Part shown: positions 19,371-29,067 of the stretch, one piece after another
Layout of the letters: every line of letters begins with the position of its first letter
How positions within the stretch are numbered: position 1 is the stretch's first letter
Origin: a virus
Strand: one strand, 5' to 3'
Length of the DNA stretch: 64,000 bases
IMG/VR virus record: IMGVR_UViG_3300000228_000003
Coordinates: 27,991-91,990 of that record
Translations under genes and position numbers: made by a program
Notes under the pieces: generated by a model
Seen by the model: the letters and a program-made list of their open reading frames with translations, nothing else
Told to the model about the DNA's origin: nothing
Databases searched by the model: none

Positions 19371-20877
19371 AACACTATATGGTTTAGAAACCACAATAGA
19401 TAGACCAAATGCTATAATAGTAACTAATGGTATAAAAAGATTACTAGGTATTAGTAATAAGGAAATATACACAACATATACTATTGACGATACTACCTAT
19501 AGAAGAAAAACTAATACAGCTAAAGTTCAAGGTCAAAGTAATACCTATAATGAGTATATGAGTGTTACGTATAAAGAAGTAAGTCAAGATAGACAAGATG
19601 TATCATTACTAATATATAATCCATTTTTTACTCCTGTTTATAGGGACAAGAGTATAGAAACTATAATTAAACCACTTTATCACAAGAGAATGGTTACTAT
19701 GGCAGTAAGGTATGGTAATAAATCTAAATCTTACATAACAGGACTTATCAATAGACTTAGACTAACTACTGCTAGAGAGTTATTTTATACATATCACGAT
19801 TTAGAATACTCGTATGTAATAGAAGGAGATGCCCTTCTATTACTTATGGAGATATTAGAAAGAAAAAATAAGTATGAAAATACTAAACTAACATTAGAAG
19901 AGTACTTTAATATATATTTTGATAAAAGACTTATAGTTAATTACTCACACACGGGTGATTTACACAAAGCCGAATATCTAGTTCGTGAAACACAGTTAGG
20001 TATAGCTGGATTTATTAACGAAGATATGCACACTATAGAAGAAGAGTACGATGAAAATTTAAATTTACACTATGTAGAATTTACATATTCATTTAGATAT
20101 GATAAACCAGTGTCTTTAGAGATAAAATACCCATCGATAGTATATAATCAACCACTACCATTAAAATACACTAGAACCATAGCTCCATCAGGTTGGGCTG
20201 AAATAGGTGACGGTGTAAATCCTATACGTATAGAAGATATTTTATACAATGTAAGATTAGATGGTAAAACATATGTAACTATACCTAGGAACGATGTCGC
20301 TATACGTACACCTGTACCAGACTATTATGTTAGGGTATTTACAACTATGATTATAGTGGAACCTCAAGACAGGTATACTCTTTTTAATCTAAATGAGATA
20401 CCTTGTATAAGAATTAAACAATGTGTATATGATTGTTTAATTAAAAGTACTAGTACTGATATAAGTAAAAGAAGAAAACATCTTGTGTATATACAATTAA
20501 TCGAAAATGATAATAAAATAGAAGATGGTAAAATTTATGTAGATGAACTAGGTAATCTTAAAACGACGTTTGAGTTAGACATCACTAAGTTATATAGATT
20601 ATCTTTTAATGTTATGTATAATTTATCATACTTAGATATGGATGGTGAAAGTAATTTGAAGAACTGCGGTGACCAAGAGGACCCACTTAGCATGGTCAAG
20701 TGTGTGTTGTACATGCTTGGTAAGACAGAAGACGAAATAGCACTTATACTAGCGAAGTGCCCTAATCAAGACGTAACGTGCTTGTGCACATTTTTACAAT
20801 GTGCTGAGTATAGATGGTTTTTAGTTCAAGTTGCTAGTACTATTATATTAAATATGCTGGAAGGAAAAGTAAACTAA
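19354..20877 (+). CDS. Virion structural-type protein, 507 aa
   Basis: ATG inside the 3' end of the previous gene with only GGTAAC upstream; coupling is likely. A beta-rich protein with YNPFFTPVYRDKS (about residues 86-98), PSGWAEIGDG near 280 and a Cys-containing C-terminus (KNCGDQEDPLSMVKC). I suspect a tail or head structural protein by style and neighbourhood, but no family is certain. Its stop shares an A with the next ATG (TAATG). Confidence 0.45.
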   Translation: MNQIHRTLYGLETTIDRPNAIIVTNGIKRLLGISNKEIYTTYTIDDTTYRRKTNTAKVQGQSNTYNEYMSVTYKEVSQDRQDVSLLIYNPFFTPVYRDKSIETIIKPLYHKRMVTMAVRYGNKSKSYITGLINRLRLTTARELFYTYHDLEYSYVIEGDALLLLMEILERKNKYENTKLTLEEYFNIYFDKRLIVNYSHTGDLHKAEYLVRETQLGIAGFINEDMHTIEEEYDENLNLHYVEFTYSFRYDKPVSLEIKYPSIVYNQPLPLKYTRTIAPSGWAEIGDGVNPIRIEDILYNVRLDGKTYVTIPRNDVAIRTPVPDYYVRVFTTMIIVEPQDRYTLFNLNEIPCIRIKQCVYDCLIKSTSTDISKRRKHLVYIQLIENDNKIEDGKIYVDELGNLKTTFELDITKLYRLSFNVMYNLSYLDMDGESNLKNCGDQEDPLSMVKCVLYMLGKTEDEIALILAKCPNQDVTCLCTFLQCAEYRWFLVQVASTIILNMLEGKVN

Positions 20878-22121
20878 TGGACATACTAGAAGCAGTAGAA
20901 GAATTGGAGTACAACGAGGTAGTAGAAGAAGCAATAGTGTCTATGGAAAGTATTAATAGTAGATTTAACTATGCCATGGAAGATTATATTAGGATACTAG
21001 ATAAGATTACAAAGAATGGTTATACACCTACTAACTATAGCATTATACAATCTACACTTGAGAATTATAAAATAGATACTACGTTTAACGCTATAACACT
21101 AGAAGAAGCTAATTACTATTATAAGAATAGTATCTCTTTAGAGTTTAATATACTAGACTTAATATCTAGATTTATTACATTTATTAAGAATTTAATACAC
21201 GTAGCTAGCACTAATATTAGGTCATTCTTTAGTAAGCTAGGTAATATATTTGTTAATATAAATAAGCGTGTTGAGAACATAAGATATAATATTACACAGA
21301 TGAACACTGTTGACAGTTTTAAGTTAGATGGCAAGTATGTGGATAAAGCTAGTAGTGTTAGCGCGGTTATATCACGTAGTACTACTACTATGTACGATAT
21401 GTCTGGTAATAACTTTTCTATTATTATTAAAACATATCTAGATATAATAACAGATGAAAATATATTTACATACATAGCTGACATAGTAAATAAAATGGTA
21501 CAGGTTTTTACTAAAAAGGTAACTAGTCTCACGCCACAGGAAGTAGATGCCGCTAATGATATTTTAAAAGAAGCTATCAATGTGGTTAATACATATGGTA
21601 ATAAACAAGCTACACTTATTACTGCTTTTAAAGAAAAACTATCTAAAGAAGAGGGATACATATTAGGTAATGTATTTAAACCTGTTATAGTTAGAGCAGA
21701 CTCATCTGTTATAAAAGCTTTTTTCTTTAAGAAAGAAGACGAGGGTGAGTATCCTAAGCCTGTAGTTGCTAGTATAAACTCTAGTAAGATCGAGAAAGCC
21801 AATATGCCACTAGCTGTTAGTAAAAAAGAGATGCTATCTACACTAGATGGTATTTTATTATTTAATGCTAAGCATCAAGCTAGTATCAATGCTGGTGATA
21901 GAATGTTAGTTATTTTAGATAAAACTATAAATACATTAACTAATTTAAAAACAACAGCTTTAGATTTAAAAGGTTTAGATAAAGATTTAAGACTACTACA
22001 AGGTTCTTGCAAAGTAGCACTAAATGATGTTATAGTAGACAGAATGATAGGTTTTAAAAATGGTATATTGGATAGTGTAAATTTAGTTAATATGTACTAT
22101 AGTAGCACAGCTAAAAATTGA
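20877..22121 (+). CDS. Internal head protein paralogue D, 414 aa
   Basis: TAATG overlap with the preceding gene; RBS GGAAGGAAAAG. The acidic N-terminus carries SME (22-24), AME and SLE (87-89), then the amphipathic segment NILDLISRFITFIKNLI right after the last site, as in the other paralogues. The body is Lys-rich and helical. The shared layout suggests proteolytic removal of the first ~89 residues during head maturation, based on the S/A/G-x-E rule of phiKZ-type prohead proteases. Confidence 0.5.
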   Translation: MDILEAVEELEYNEVVEEAIVSMESINSRFNYAMEDYIRILDKITKNGYTPTNYSIIQSTLENYKIDTTFNAITLEEANYYYKNSISLEFNILDLISRFITFIKNLIHVASTNIRSFFSKLGNIFVNINKRVENIRYNITQMNTVDSFKLDGKYVDKASSVSAVISRSTTTMYDMSGNNFSIIIKTYLDIITDENIFTYIADIVNKMVQVFTKKVTSLTPQEVDAANDILKEAINVVNTYGNKQATLITAFKEKLSKEEGYILGNVFKPVIVRADSSVIKAFFFKKEDEGEYPKPVVASINSSKIEKANMPLAVSKKEMLSTLDGILLFNAKHQASINAGDRMLVILDKTINTLTNLKTTALDLKGLDKDLRLLQGSCKVALNDVIVDRMIGFKNGILDSVNLVNMYYSSTAKN

Positions 22122-22161
22122 TTGATTAGCAAAAGCTAAATATTGATAAAAGGAAACAAAT

Positions 22162-23835
22162 ATGGGTTTATTTAGTAAATACAACTACCAGACAACGGAG
22201 CAAGACGACACCGGATCAACTACTGTAACTGTAGCTGGACAAGATATTCTTAAAGATACAAGTAGTGATATTCATGATTTAGATATTGATATTGAAGGCG
22301 ATACAACTAATTTAAATAATGGATTAGCAGCAGCAAAAGTTATGGATACTACTATTAAAAGTACGCAAATAGCTACTGATAATGGTGCTAATGTAACACA
22401 AGAACATATTAATGCACTAAATAATTGCTTAACACTAACTCTTAATTTAATAGGTGGAAAAGAAGTAGCTGCTAATACATTAATAGCTTGTGAGAGTAAA
22501 ACATCGTTAACAGAAATGTACACTGTTTCACTAGAGGGGTTTACCGATATTGTATCTGGTATTTATGATAGAATTATAAAAATACTAGAGAGTGTTTATT
22601 CTAAGATTAAACTTATTATACCTAAAGCTATGGGGTATATGCAAAAGATAATAGGCAAAGCAGAAAGTCTTAAGAAAAAAACTAATGCATTAAAGAGTAA
22701 TAGCACAGTAAACGCTATAGTAAGTGCTACAAGCCAAGAACTACTTAAGAAACTAGGTCTTTTTATACTATTACATAATAGTAACACAATTCCTGCTAAC
22801 TCAACTGGATTAGGTTCTTTCTTAGTAAGTAAACTTAAAGAATTAAACACCGCTAATGAGTTAACAAATATAAATACTGCTATAAGTGCTATCATCACAC
22901 AGGTAGCGTCTGCTAGCGTTGCTGAATTAAAAGCTCTTACGCCACAGAGAATGTATAACACTATTAATGGTAGTATCGTTAAAATAAAAACAGATACTGA
23001 CATTATAGAAAAAGCTACTGCGGCTGGTATTTTTAAAGAGTTGGACGATGGTGTTAGCAGTGCTAATCTTATAATATCACGTGTGAATAATACAAATGTG
23101 GATGTTATAGCACTAACACCAAAAACAGTTGGTGCTGCTATGGAAAATATAAATTGGTTCCAAAGTATATTTACCACTGAAAACACTAAAGAAGAACTAG
23201 AGAAAAAGATTGACGTACTTAAAGAAAGTATTGCTAGTCATAAAGAGGAACTAACTAAAAACCCTAATGATGAAGACGCTAAAAAAAAATTAGCCTCTGA
23301 TGAAGATAATCTTAAATTGACAGAGGAGGCTTTAGCAAAACTAACAGGTACACCAACTCCGGTTGTTGACGAAAATCCACCAGGTAATGTTGAAGACGGA
23401 ACTTCAGGTGCGGATATGTACGATGCTAAAAAATACACATTAGCATTCGCGTCTGAAAAAGCATCTGGATATACTATACCAGGACTTGTAAAATCAGATA
23501 TACTAATAGTACTTAATGCAGTAATTGCTAATCAGAATAATCTTTCTAAATATTTTGAAACGGCTAATGAAACTATAAATAATATTATTAAGAAACTAGG
23601 TGATATTAAGAAAATGGCTACTACGGATATAGATGGTAATACTATAGATGGACTAACTGATAAAGTACAGTTTGTTACTAAGTTAGCAGGTCTATTAGGT
23701 ACTAACTATATTTACTCTATTATGATGCAAAAGTTTAACTTTCAATCTTTAGCTGTAGACGTTTGTAGCGCTTCATACGAAGGGTTAGCTAGTGCACCTA
23801 AGGAAACTAAACCTGCTACACCAGCGAGCGTATAA
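22162..23835 (+). CDS. Internal head protein paralogue E, 557 aa
   Basis: ATG with AAAAGGAAACAA upstream. N-terminus MGLFSKYNYQ matches those of the 470-aa and 459-aa paralogues. SLE at 123-125 is followed directly by GFTDIVSGIYDRIIKILESV, the amphipathic block. A Glu/Lys coiled coil lies around 335-390, then a Pro-rich linker, and the C-terminal part (DKVQFVTKLAGLLGTNY) matches EKVRYVTK and EKIRYVTK in the sister genes. A perfect 32-bp palindrome follows. Probable capsid-internal protein, cleaved on maturation. Confidence 0.55.
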   Translation: MGLFSKYNYQTTEQDDTGSTTVTVAGQDILKDTSSDIHDLDIDIEGDTTNLNNGLAAAKVMDTTIKSTQIATDNGANVTQEHINALNNCLTLTLNLIGGKEVAANTLIACESKTSLTEMYTVSLEGFTDIVSGIYDRIIKILESVYSKIKLIIPKAMGYMQKIIGKAESLKKKTNALKSNSTVNAIVSATSQELLKKLGLFILLHNSNTIPANSTGLGSFLVSKLKELNTANELTNINTAISAIITQVASASVAELKALTPQRMYNTINGSIVKIKTDTDIIEKATAAGIFKELDDGVSSANLIISRVNNTNVDVIALTPKTVGAAMENINWFQSIFTTENTKEELEKKIDVLKESIASHKEELTKNPNDEDAKKKLASDEDNLKLTEEALAKLTGTPTPVVDENPPGNVEDGTSGADMYDAKKYTLAFASEKASGYTIPGLVKSDILIVLNAVIANQNNLSKYFETANETINNIIKKLGDIKKMATTDIDGNTIDGLTDKVQFVTKLAGLLGTNYIYSIMMQKFNFQSLAVDVCSASYEGLASAPKETKPATPASV

Positions 23836-23851
23836 ATTAAATAGCTATACA

Positions 23852-23883
23852 TAACTCAAGATGTGATATCACATCTTGAGTTA
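23852..23883 (+). terminator. Perfect 32-bp palindrome after paralogue E
   Basis: Fully self-complementary, centred on GATATC, between the 557-aa gene and the 425-aa gene on the same strand. It lacks a strong T-tract, so it may attenuate or act as an RNA-processing or stability hairpin rather than fully terminate. Confidence 0.6.
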
Positions 23884-23901
23884 ACTTAAAAGGATAAAAA
23901 T

Positions 23902-25179
23902 ATGTCACTATTCACTGGAGATTGCACCAACGCTGATAATGCTTCGCAAATAGATAACCAAGTTTATATAAAACAAGAAGAACTACAAACATCATTACTA
24001 CTATCCAACGAGCACGCTCTAGATGCGATTATTAACAATATAACTGGAGCTAAATGGGAAGTTACTTATTTTGGTCAAGCTAGAGACCTTAATGATACTA
24101 TAAATAATCCAGATATTAATGTGACAGCTACACTACAAAAATATAGAAGAATAGATAATTTAATTATTTATGTACAGTCACCGTTGCCTAATGATAAAGT
24201 AGAAAATATGACTGGCGACGCTATAATTAATGCTGGTTTCGTACCTTATAAAGGTGATATTATATTAGCACAGTTATTAAATGGTAGAGATGTATTATTA
24301 ACCATAGAGACTGTGGAAGTTAAACACTATAATTTACATAATGTTTATAATATTACATATAAATATTTTGCATTTGTAGATACTAATGTAAATATCTATA
24401 ACGACATAGTAAATAAGGTAATAGAATATTATGTTTATGATAAAGACTTTATAGTAACACAGTCGTCTCCTATAGTGTTAAAAAAACAGTTTTATATTAG
24501 GTTAGAACTCAATGCTGAAATAGAAAAATTAGTAGACTACTATATGACTACTTTTAAAGATGCTAAAAGTAAATTAATAGCATTACCAACTGATGATAGA
24601 AATATTTATGTAGATACATATTTACAAAACTTTGTAATAGAGGTATTATCTTCTTCTAACCGTACAGATTTTTTAGATATAGCAATAATACCGCATACAC
24701 ATATTAAAATATACACTATTTGGGATAGTCTATTAAAAAGAGATTTAAATATACTCAAGATAGCAAAAAGGAATCTACAGTTTTTACCATATAAACAAGA
24801 TAATAACATATATACTACTATGCTTACATATTTAAAAGTATCACATATAGTAAGCCATACGTTATTACCTTATGACGCTATTTTATCACCATTATATAAA
24901 ACTAATGAGTTATATAGTGATGACATAGTTACTACGCCTATTATGGAAAGAGATGCTTATGTGTTTTCTAATAATTTTTATAATAACCAAGGTGCGTCGC
25001 TAGGTATATTAGAATTAGCTACTTTTAATTATATTAATAAAAAAGAAGTTAATATTCTGTTAATAGAAATTATGTTAAAAGAGTATATGTACTGGGACAC
25101 ATATGACCAGTACTATGGTGTGCCTATTTTAATATTCTTAATAAAGAATAGTGTACTTAATACATTTTCACCACTATAA
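23902..25179 (+). CDS. Probable virion structural protein, 425 aa
   Basis: ATG with AAAAGGATAAAAAT upstream. The N-terminal third has AKWEVTYFGQARDLND; the middle has IIPHTHIKIYTIWDSLLKRD; the C-terminus is hydrophobic and aromatic but has no obvious membrane segment. No family recognised. Lying among internal head and structural genes with a 171-aa gene 8 bases downstream, a head- or tail-assembly role is the reasonable guess. Confidence 0.4.
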   Translation: MSLFTGDCTNADNASQIDNQVYIKQEELQTSLLLSNEHALDAIINNITGAKWEVTYFGQARDLNDTINNPDINVTATLQKYRRIDNLIIYVQSPLPNDKVENMTGDAIINAGFVPYKGDIILAQLLNGRDVLLTIETVEVKHYNLHNVYNITYKYFAFVDTNVNIYNDIVNKVIEYYVYDKDFIVTQSSPIVLKKQFYIRLELNAEIEKLVDYYMTTFKDAKSKLIALPTDDRNIYVDTYLQNFVIEVLSSSNRTDFLDIAIIPHTHIKIYTIWDSLLKRDLNILKIAKRNLQFLPYKQDNNIYTTMLTYLKVSHIVSHTLLPYDAILSPLYKTNELYSDDIVTTPIMERDAYVFSNNFYNNQGASLGILELATFNYINKKEVNILLIEIMLKEYMYWDTYDQYYGVPILIFLIKNSVLNTFSPL

Positions 25180-25187
25180 GGTTTAAT

Positions 25188-25703
25188 ATGTTGTCAAGAT
25201 TAAAAAAGAGATATAAAGTTATAGTACCTACTATAGCGACTATATCAGAACAAGAACTGTTCGACGCAGGTTTACCTATGGGGCAAGATAATGGCATAAC
25301 AACTGACCTGGATATTAAAGAACTAGATGCGTTCGTAACTACAGTTACGGCGTACTTTACAGTGGATAAGATAATAAATACATATATAGCAGGTTTTAAC
25401 ATATCATTAGCTGCTTTTTCAGATGTTAAAAGTTTATATAACGAATTATTAAATTATTATATTGAAACTAACCAGGAGGTAGCTAGAAGTATCAACACAC
25501 CAATTAACGTAGAGAACAGAATGTCTGACATATTAGAGCTGTTAACTAGTTTAAAAGATAAAGCAGATAACTACATACCGCCTAGAACGTTAGCTAAAGA
25601 CATTTTAGTTAGTGATAGACATGGTCTTTTAAAAGCATCTAGTATGCCTAAGGATAGTAATGGTGATTTAACTAGTATTGCTAATAGATATAAATACTGG
25701 TAA
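25188..25703 (+). CDS. Hypothetical protein, 171 aa
   Basis: ATG with AAGGTTTAAT upstream, 8 bases after the 425-aa gene, so probably co-translated. N-terminus is basic (MLSRLKKRYKVIV), the middle mainly helical, and the C-terminus is Lys/Asp/Ser-rich. No family recognised. A short stem (ATAGC/GCTAT, 25715-25730) lies between it and the next gene. Confidence 0.5.
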   Translation: MLSRLKKRYKVIVPTIATISEQELFDAGLPMGQDNGITTDLDIKELDAFVTTVTAYFTVDKIINTYIAGFNISLAAFSDVKSLYNELLNYYIETNQEVARSINTPINVENRMSDILELLTSLKDKADNYIPPRTLAKDILVSDRHGLLKASSMPKDSNGDLTSIANRYKYW

Positions 25704-25760
25704 AAATTAAATGAATAGCGTTTTTGCTATATAAACTATATAAGGAGAGTTAATAAGCTA

Positions 25761-27173
25761 ATGGGTTTTTTTAGTAAAAATTATGCGTACGAAGACGAAG
25801 CTAATGCAGCAAGCGGACCAGTTGCAACAACTATGTCGGATGATGAAGTATCACAGCATGTGGATACTGTAAACGATATTAATGCTGATGAAGCTAAAAT
25901 AAATAGCGCTATCAGTGATGTTGCTATGCAAGAAAAAGCACTTGATACCAACATACCAGTGGTACAAGAGTTTAATAAAAAAATAGAGACTGAGCCAGCT
26001 ACTGTGACATCAGCAACAGTTGAAGCTATAGCTCTTTCATTAGAGAACTTGTGTTTAATTCTAGGTACAGCACCTAGGGCACTAGGTGTTCATATTACAT
26101 CAGAAAATGTAGGTGCCACGCCTATGTTCAGAGCAATAGAAGCAGTTGAGGGACTTAAAGAAATAATCTCTAGAATCATAACAGCTACATATAATATTAT
26201 TAAGGATGTTATGGACTGGATAGTTAGAATGTATGCTAAAATAACTAATACATTTCAGTATTACTTTAATGCTTGTGATGCGTTAAAAAATAAACTTAAT
26301 AGTATAAATTCTAAAAACGATGATAAAGTATCTATACCTAGTGAGGAACAGCGAAATATTATTAATAAAATTGGTAACTTTATGGTATTAAATAATATCG
26401 ATGCTTTTAGTAATACTAATGTAAGCACACTTGTGGATAGACTGAACGGTTTAAAGACAACAGCAGAACTTGATGCTATGGCTACTGGTTTTACGAGTTT
26501 AACAAAGTATATCTCTAGTGCTACTAAAGAGACATTAATAAGTGAAAATAATCAAGAGTTATTTACTAAAATAACAAACGCGACTAGTGGTATAAATAAA
26601 TACGCTACTGGTAGAGTAGTGGATGTTTTATCCTTGTTATCTAGTAATTACGAAGATGGTGATGACAAAGAATTACAAAAAAGTATAGTTGTTATAACCG
26701 CGTTTAATGGTTTTAAACTACAATTAGTTACTGTTGCACCTAATGCTAAACACATAACTGAAGAAGGTGTATTTACACCAGAAATTATGACACTTAAAAT
26801 GAAAGAAAGTGTAGCACATAAACTAAAAGTAGAAATACTATCAAGAGATAGTATTAAAACACTATTAACTACTTCAAAAGGAGTAATAGAGGCTAAAAGT
26901 AAATATATAAAAGATTTTAACGATGTTGTTACAAAAGTTAGTGGTGCGGTTACTAATCTTAGAAAAATAGATACTTTGGATATAGACGATACTGATATAT
27001 CAGAAGCAGTAGAAAAAGTAAGGTATGTAACTAAAATAGCGAGCATAGCAGCTAGTAGTATAGTAGCTAAAGCACTATTGGGTAGAGTACGTTTTATAGA
27101 CAACGTTATAAATCTGTGTAGAATACAAATAAGAATGTATGACGAAGCAGGCAAACTTAAAAAACAAAAATAA
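25761..27173 (+). CDS. Internal head protein paralogue F, 470 aa
   Basis: ATG downstream of AAGGAGAGTTAATAAGCTA. N-terminus MGFFSKNYAYEDEA is nearly that of the next gene (MGLFNKVRAYEDEA). SLE (93-95) and AIE (125-127) sites precede the amphipathic stretch ISRIITATYNIIKDVMDWI. The C-terminal block EKVRYVTKIASIAASS aligns with the sister proteins. It sits 13 bases upstream of paralogue G, consistent with tandem duplication. Inferred to be packaged in the capsid after cleavage. Confidence 0.55.
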   Translation: MGFFSKNYAYEDEANAASGPVATTMSDDEVSQHVDTVNDINADEAKINSAISDVAMQEKALDTNIPVVQEFNKKIETEPATVTSATVEAIALSLENLCLILGTAPRALGVHITSENVGATPMFRAIEAVEGLKEIISRIITATYNIIKDVMDWIVRMYAKITNTFQYYFNACDALKNKLNSINSKNDDKVSIPSEEQRNIINKIGNFMVLNNIDAFSNTNVSTLVDRLNGLKTTAELDAMATGFTSLTKYISSATKETLISENNQELFTKITNATSGINKYATGRVVDVLSLLSSNYEDGDDKELQKSIVVITAFNGFKLQLVTVAPNAKHITEEGVFTPEIMTLKMKESVAHKLKVEILSRDSIKTLLTTSKGVIEAKSKYIKDFNDVVTKVSGAVTNLRKIDTLDIDDTDISEAVEKVRYVTKIASIAASSIVAKALLGRVRFIDNVINLCRIQIRMYDEAGKLKKQK

Positions 27174-27186
27174 AAAGGAAATAACA

Positions 27187-28566
27187 ATGGGATTATTTAA
27201 TAAAGTTAGAGCATATGAAGACGAAGCAGCAGAAATTAACATTAACATTGAACCAGGTACTGGTGATTCAGATGTACTAGAAGAGACAAAAACGGATACA
27301 CTTATAAACGATGTAGTAGATACTGTAGAAGAATTAGAAGCAGATGGTGTGGACGTATCTAATGCAGCTGACGCAATGGATCAACTAGAAGATAAAAATG
27401 AGCAAATAACTGAAATATTAGCAGACGACCCTAGCGTGGTAACAGACGCTGTTGCTAATATGGCTATCGAATCTGTAGCTATGATACTTACTAGACTTGA
27501 TGCTGGTAAAACGCCTGAGGCTATCACAAGAAATACAGGACTAGCTATTAGCCAAGAGTCTTATCAATCAGCATATGATAGACTAGTTATAACTAATGAA
27601 TCTATCAGTGGCACTATTAGAAATATTATACAAAAGATAAAAGTTATATTCGAAAAGATTAAATCTTACATTTCTAAACTTATATCTAAAGTTAAAATAG
27701 GTTTTGTAAGACTAACTGGTAGACTAGACAGACTTAAATCAAGATTATCTAAAGCTAAAGATACTTCATCAGCAGCAATAGCTTCATCAGACGCTAGAAG
27801 AATAGCCAAAAAACTATTATTTACTATGATGGCAAATGAAGAAGCGCGTACTGTGTCAACAATAGTAGAGGGTGATATAGACGCATTAATAACTACATTT
27901 AAGGGTTTTAAAACAGATAATACACTTAAAACAGTATCAGACGCACTAATCGCCGTTACTGGTACTATGACTAGTAAGAGCATAGCAGAATTAAAAGCTG
28001 ACGTATTTGCAAATAAGGTTGTTGTGACTCCGGCTCTCCAGGAGAAGATTGTTGCTAAGATTGACGACTTTGATGCTAGCTTAGGCGATATAGCGTGCGC
28101 AGTAGCAAACGGTCTTAGATTTGTAGTAGTTCATGCTGGTAGTATTGCCGATGATGGTACTGTGTCGGAAATGCCTGTTGCGGTAAGTTACAAATCCACA
28201 GAAGATGTGTTTAATGCTATTAGTGTTAGTTGTCCAGGAAATAAGGCAAAACTAGCAGCAATGATATCTGGTATGCAGACTGCTACTAAAAATTTTGATA
28301 AATATATTAAGGACATAGAAGAGAAGGTAGTTACACCGATGCTAAATAGTCTAAATAAACTAAGTAAGATTAATGTTGACGATATAGACGGTAAACAAGA
28401 ATCGGACGCTCTAGAAAAAATAAGATATGTAACTAAGTTTATTAATCTCGTTGGAACAACTCTTTCAACCGCTGCTATTTCTGGTAGAACAACAGCAATA
28501 CTTGGTGTAATAGATTATATAGGCACTTGCGTATCTGCATTCGAAGATAATGGTAAGAAAAAATAA
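27187..28566 (+). CDS. Internal head protein paralogue G, 459 aa
   Basis: Start set at 27187, where ATG follows AAAAAGGAAATAAC; an earlier in-frame ATG (27139) lies inside the previous gene and lacks an RBS. The acidic ~95-residue N-terminus ends in AIE (93-95), aligned with SLE at the same position in paralogue F. The amphipathic region SGTIRNIIQKIKVIFEKI and the C-terminal EKIRYVTKFINLVG follow. Somewhat richer in Ala and in GC than its neighbours, perhaps reflecting high expression. A perfect palindrome follows. Confidence 0.55.
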   Translation: MGLFNKVRAYEDEAAEININIEPGTGDSDVLEETKTDTLINDVVDTVEELEADGVDVSNAADAMDQLEDKNEQITEILADDPSVVTDAVANMAIESVAMILTRLDAGKTPEAITRNTGLAISQESYQSAYDRLVITNESISGTIRNIIQKIKVIFEKIKSYISKLISKVKIGFVRLTGRLDRLKSRLSKAKDTSSAAIASSDARRIAKKLLFTMMANEEARTVSTIVEGDIDALITTFKGFKTDNTLKTVSDALIAVTGTMTSKSIAELKADVFANKVVVTPALQEKIVAKIDDFDASLGDIACAVANGLRFVVVHAGSIADDGTVSEMPVAVSYKSTEDVFNAISVSCPGNKAKLAAMISGMQTATKNFDKYIKDIEEKVVTPMLNSLNKLSKINVDDIDGKQESDALEKIRYVTKFINLVGTTLSTAAISGRTTAILGVIDYIGTCVSAFEDNGKKK

Positions 28567-28571
28567 TACGT

Positions 28572-28603
28572 AACTATAGGATAGCATATGCTATCCTATA
28601 GTT
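28572..28603 (+). terminator. Perfect 32-bp palindrome; half-repeat at next start
   Basis: Self-complementary, centred on GCATATGC. Thirteen bases of it (AGGATAGCATATG) recur at 28617-28629 as the RBS and start of the next gene, so the palindrome's right arm could pair with that translation start. Confidence 0.6.
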
Positions 28604-28625
28604 GATTTAAATTAAAGGATAGCAT

Positions 28626-29003
28626 ATGGGAAATGAAAAAATAATAATACAAACTATAATGTTTATTTTAACTTTTACTATAATAGCAATAACGATATTA
28701 ACTGGTTTTGCTATGTACAGGGATACGGTAGATATTAAAGTAGTATATGACCATTTTAGAGATATAATAATGGCTATTATTACATTACTAACCGGAGTGA
28801 TTACAGGTAAATTCGCATTGACTACACCTGGTAGTAAAATAAACGACGTAGGTCCATTACCGCCACCAGATTTAGTATTACCACCTGAAACATTTAATGG
28901 TGAAGTAAACAACCAGTCTACTAACACGGAAGATAGTGTAATTAACATACAACATGCAACTATAAATGTGTATGACGCAGTAGATATATCTAAAAAAAGC
29001 TAA
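28626..29003 (+). CDS. Small membrane protein with two TM segments, 125 aa (holin candidate)
   Basis: ATG with AAAGGATAGC upstream. Two hydrophobic segments: about residues 7-30 (IIIQTIMFILTFTIIAITIL) and 46-65 (DIIMAIITLLTGVITGKFA), separated by a short charged loop. A Pro-rich (PLPPPDLVLPP) Asn/Thr-rich soluble tail of ~55 residues follows. Size and topology would fit a holin or a membrane-bound particle accessory, but no lysis gene is beside it. It ends just before a cassette promoter. Confidence 0.5.
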   Translation: MGNEKIIIQTIMFILTFTIIAITILTGFAMYRDTVDIKVVYDHFRDIIMAIITLLTGVITGKFALTTPGSKINDVGPLPPPDLVLPPETFNGEVNNQSTNTEDSVINIQHATINVYDAVDISKKS

Positions 29004-29006
29004 GCC

Positions 29007-29039
29007 TATATTACTATAATAGAACATCTTTATGATGTT
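29007..29039 (+). promoter_or_regulatory. Cassette promoter plus leader stem-loop, copy 2
   Basis: TATATTAC (29007-29014), ATAATAGAAC, then a perfect 6-bp stem AACATC/GATGTT (29023-29028 with 29034-29039) and TACTAAA. TATATTAC is, to my recollection, the core of phiKZ-type early promoters. Confidence 0.65.
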
Positions 29040-29067
29040 ACTAAACTTTAATATATAAGGGTATATT

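Noticed and set aside
21119-21802. 227-aa minus-strand frame
   Set aside because: Antisense shadow of internal head paralogue D, without RBS or terminator context.
28626-29003. Firm holin annotation
   Set aside because: Topology fits but there is no lysis-gene neighbourhood and no family signature.
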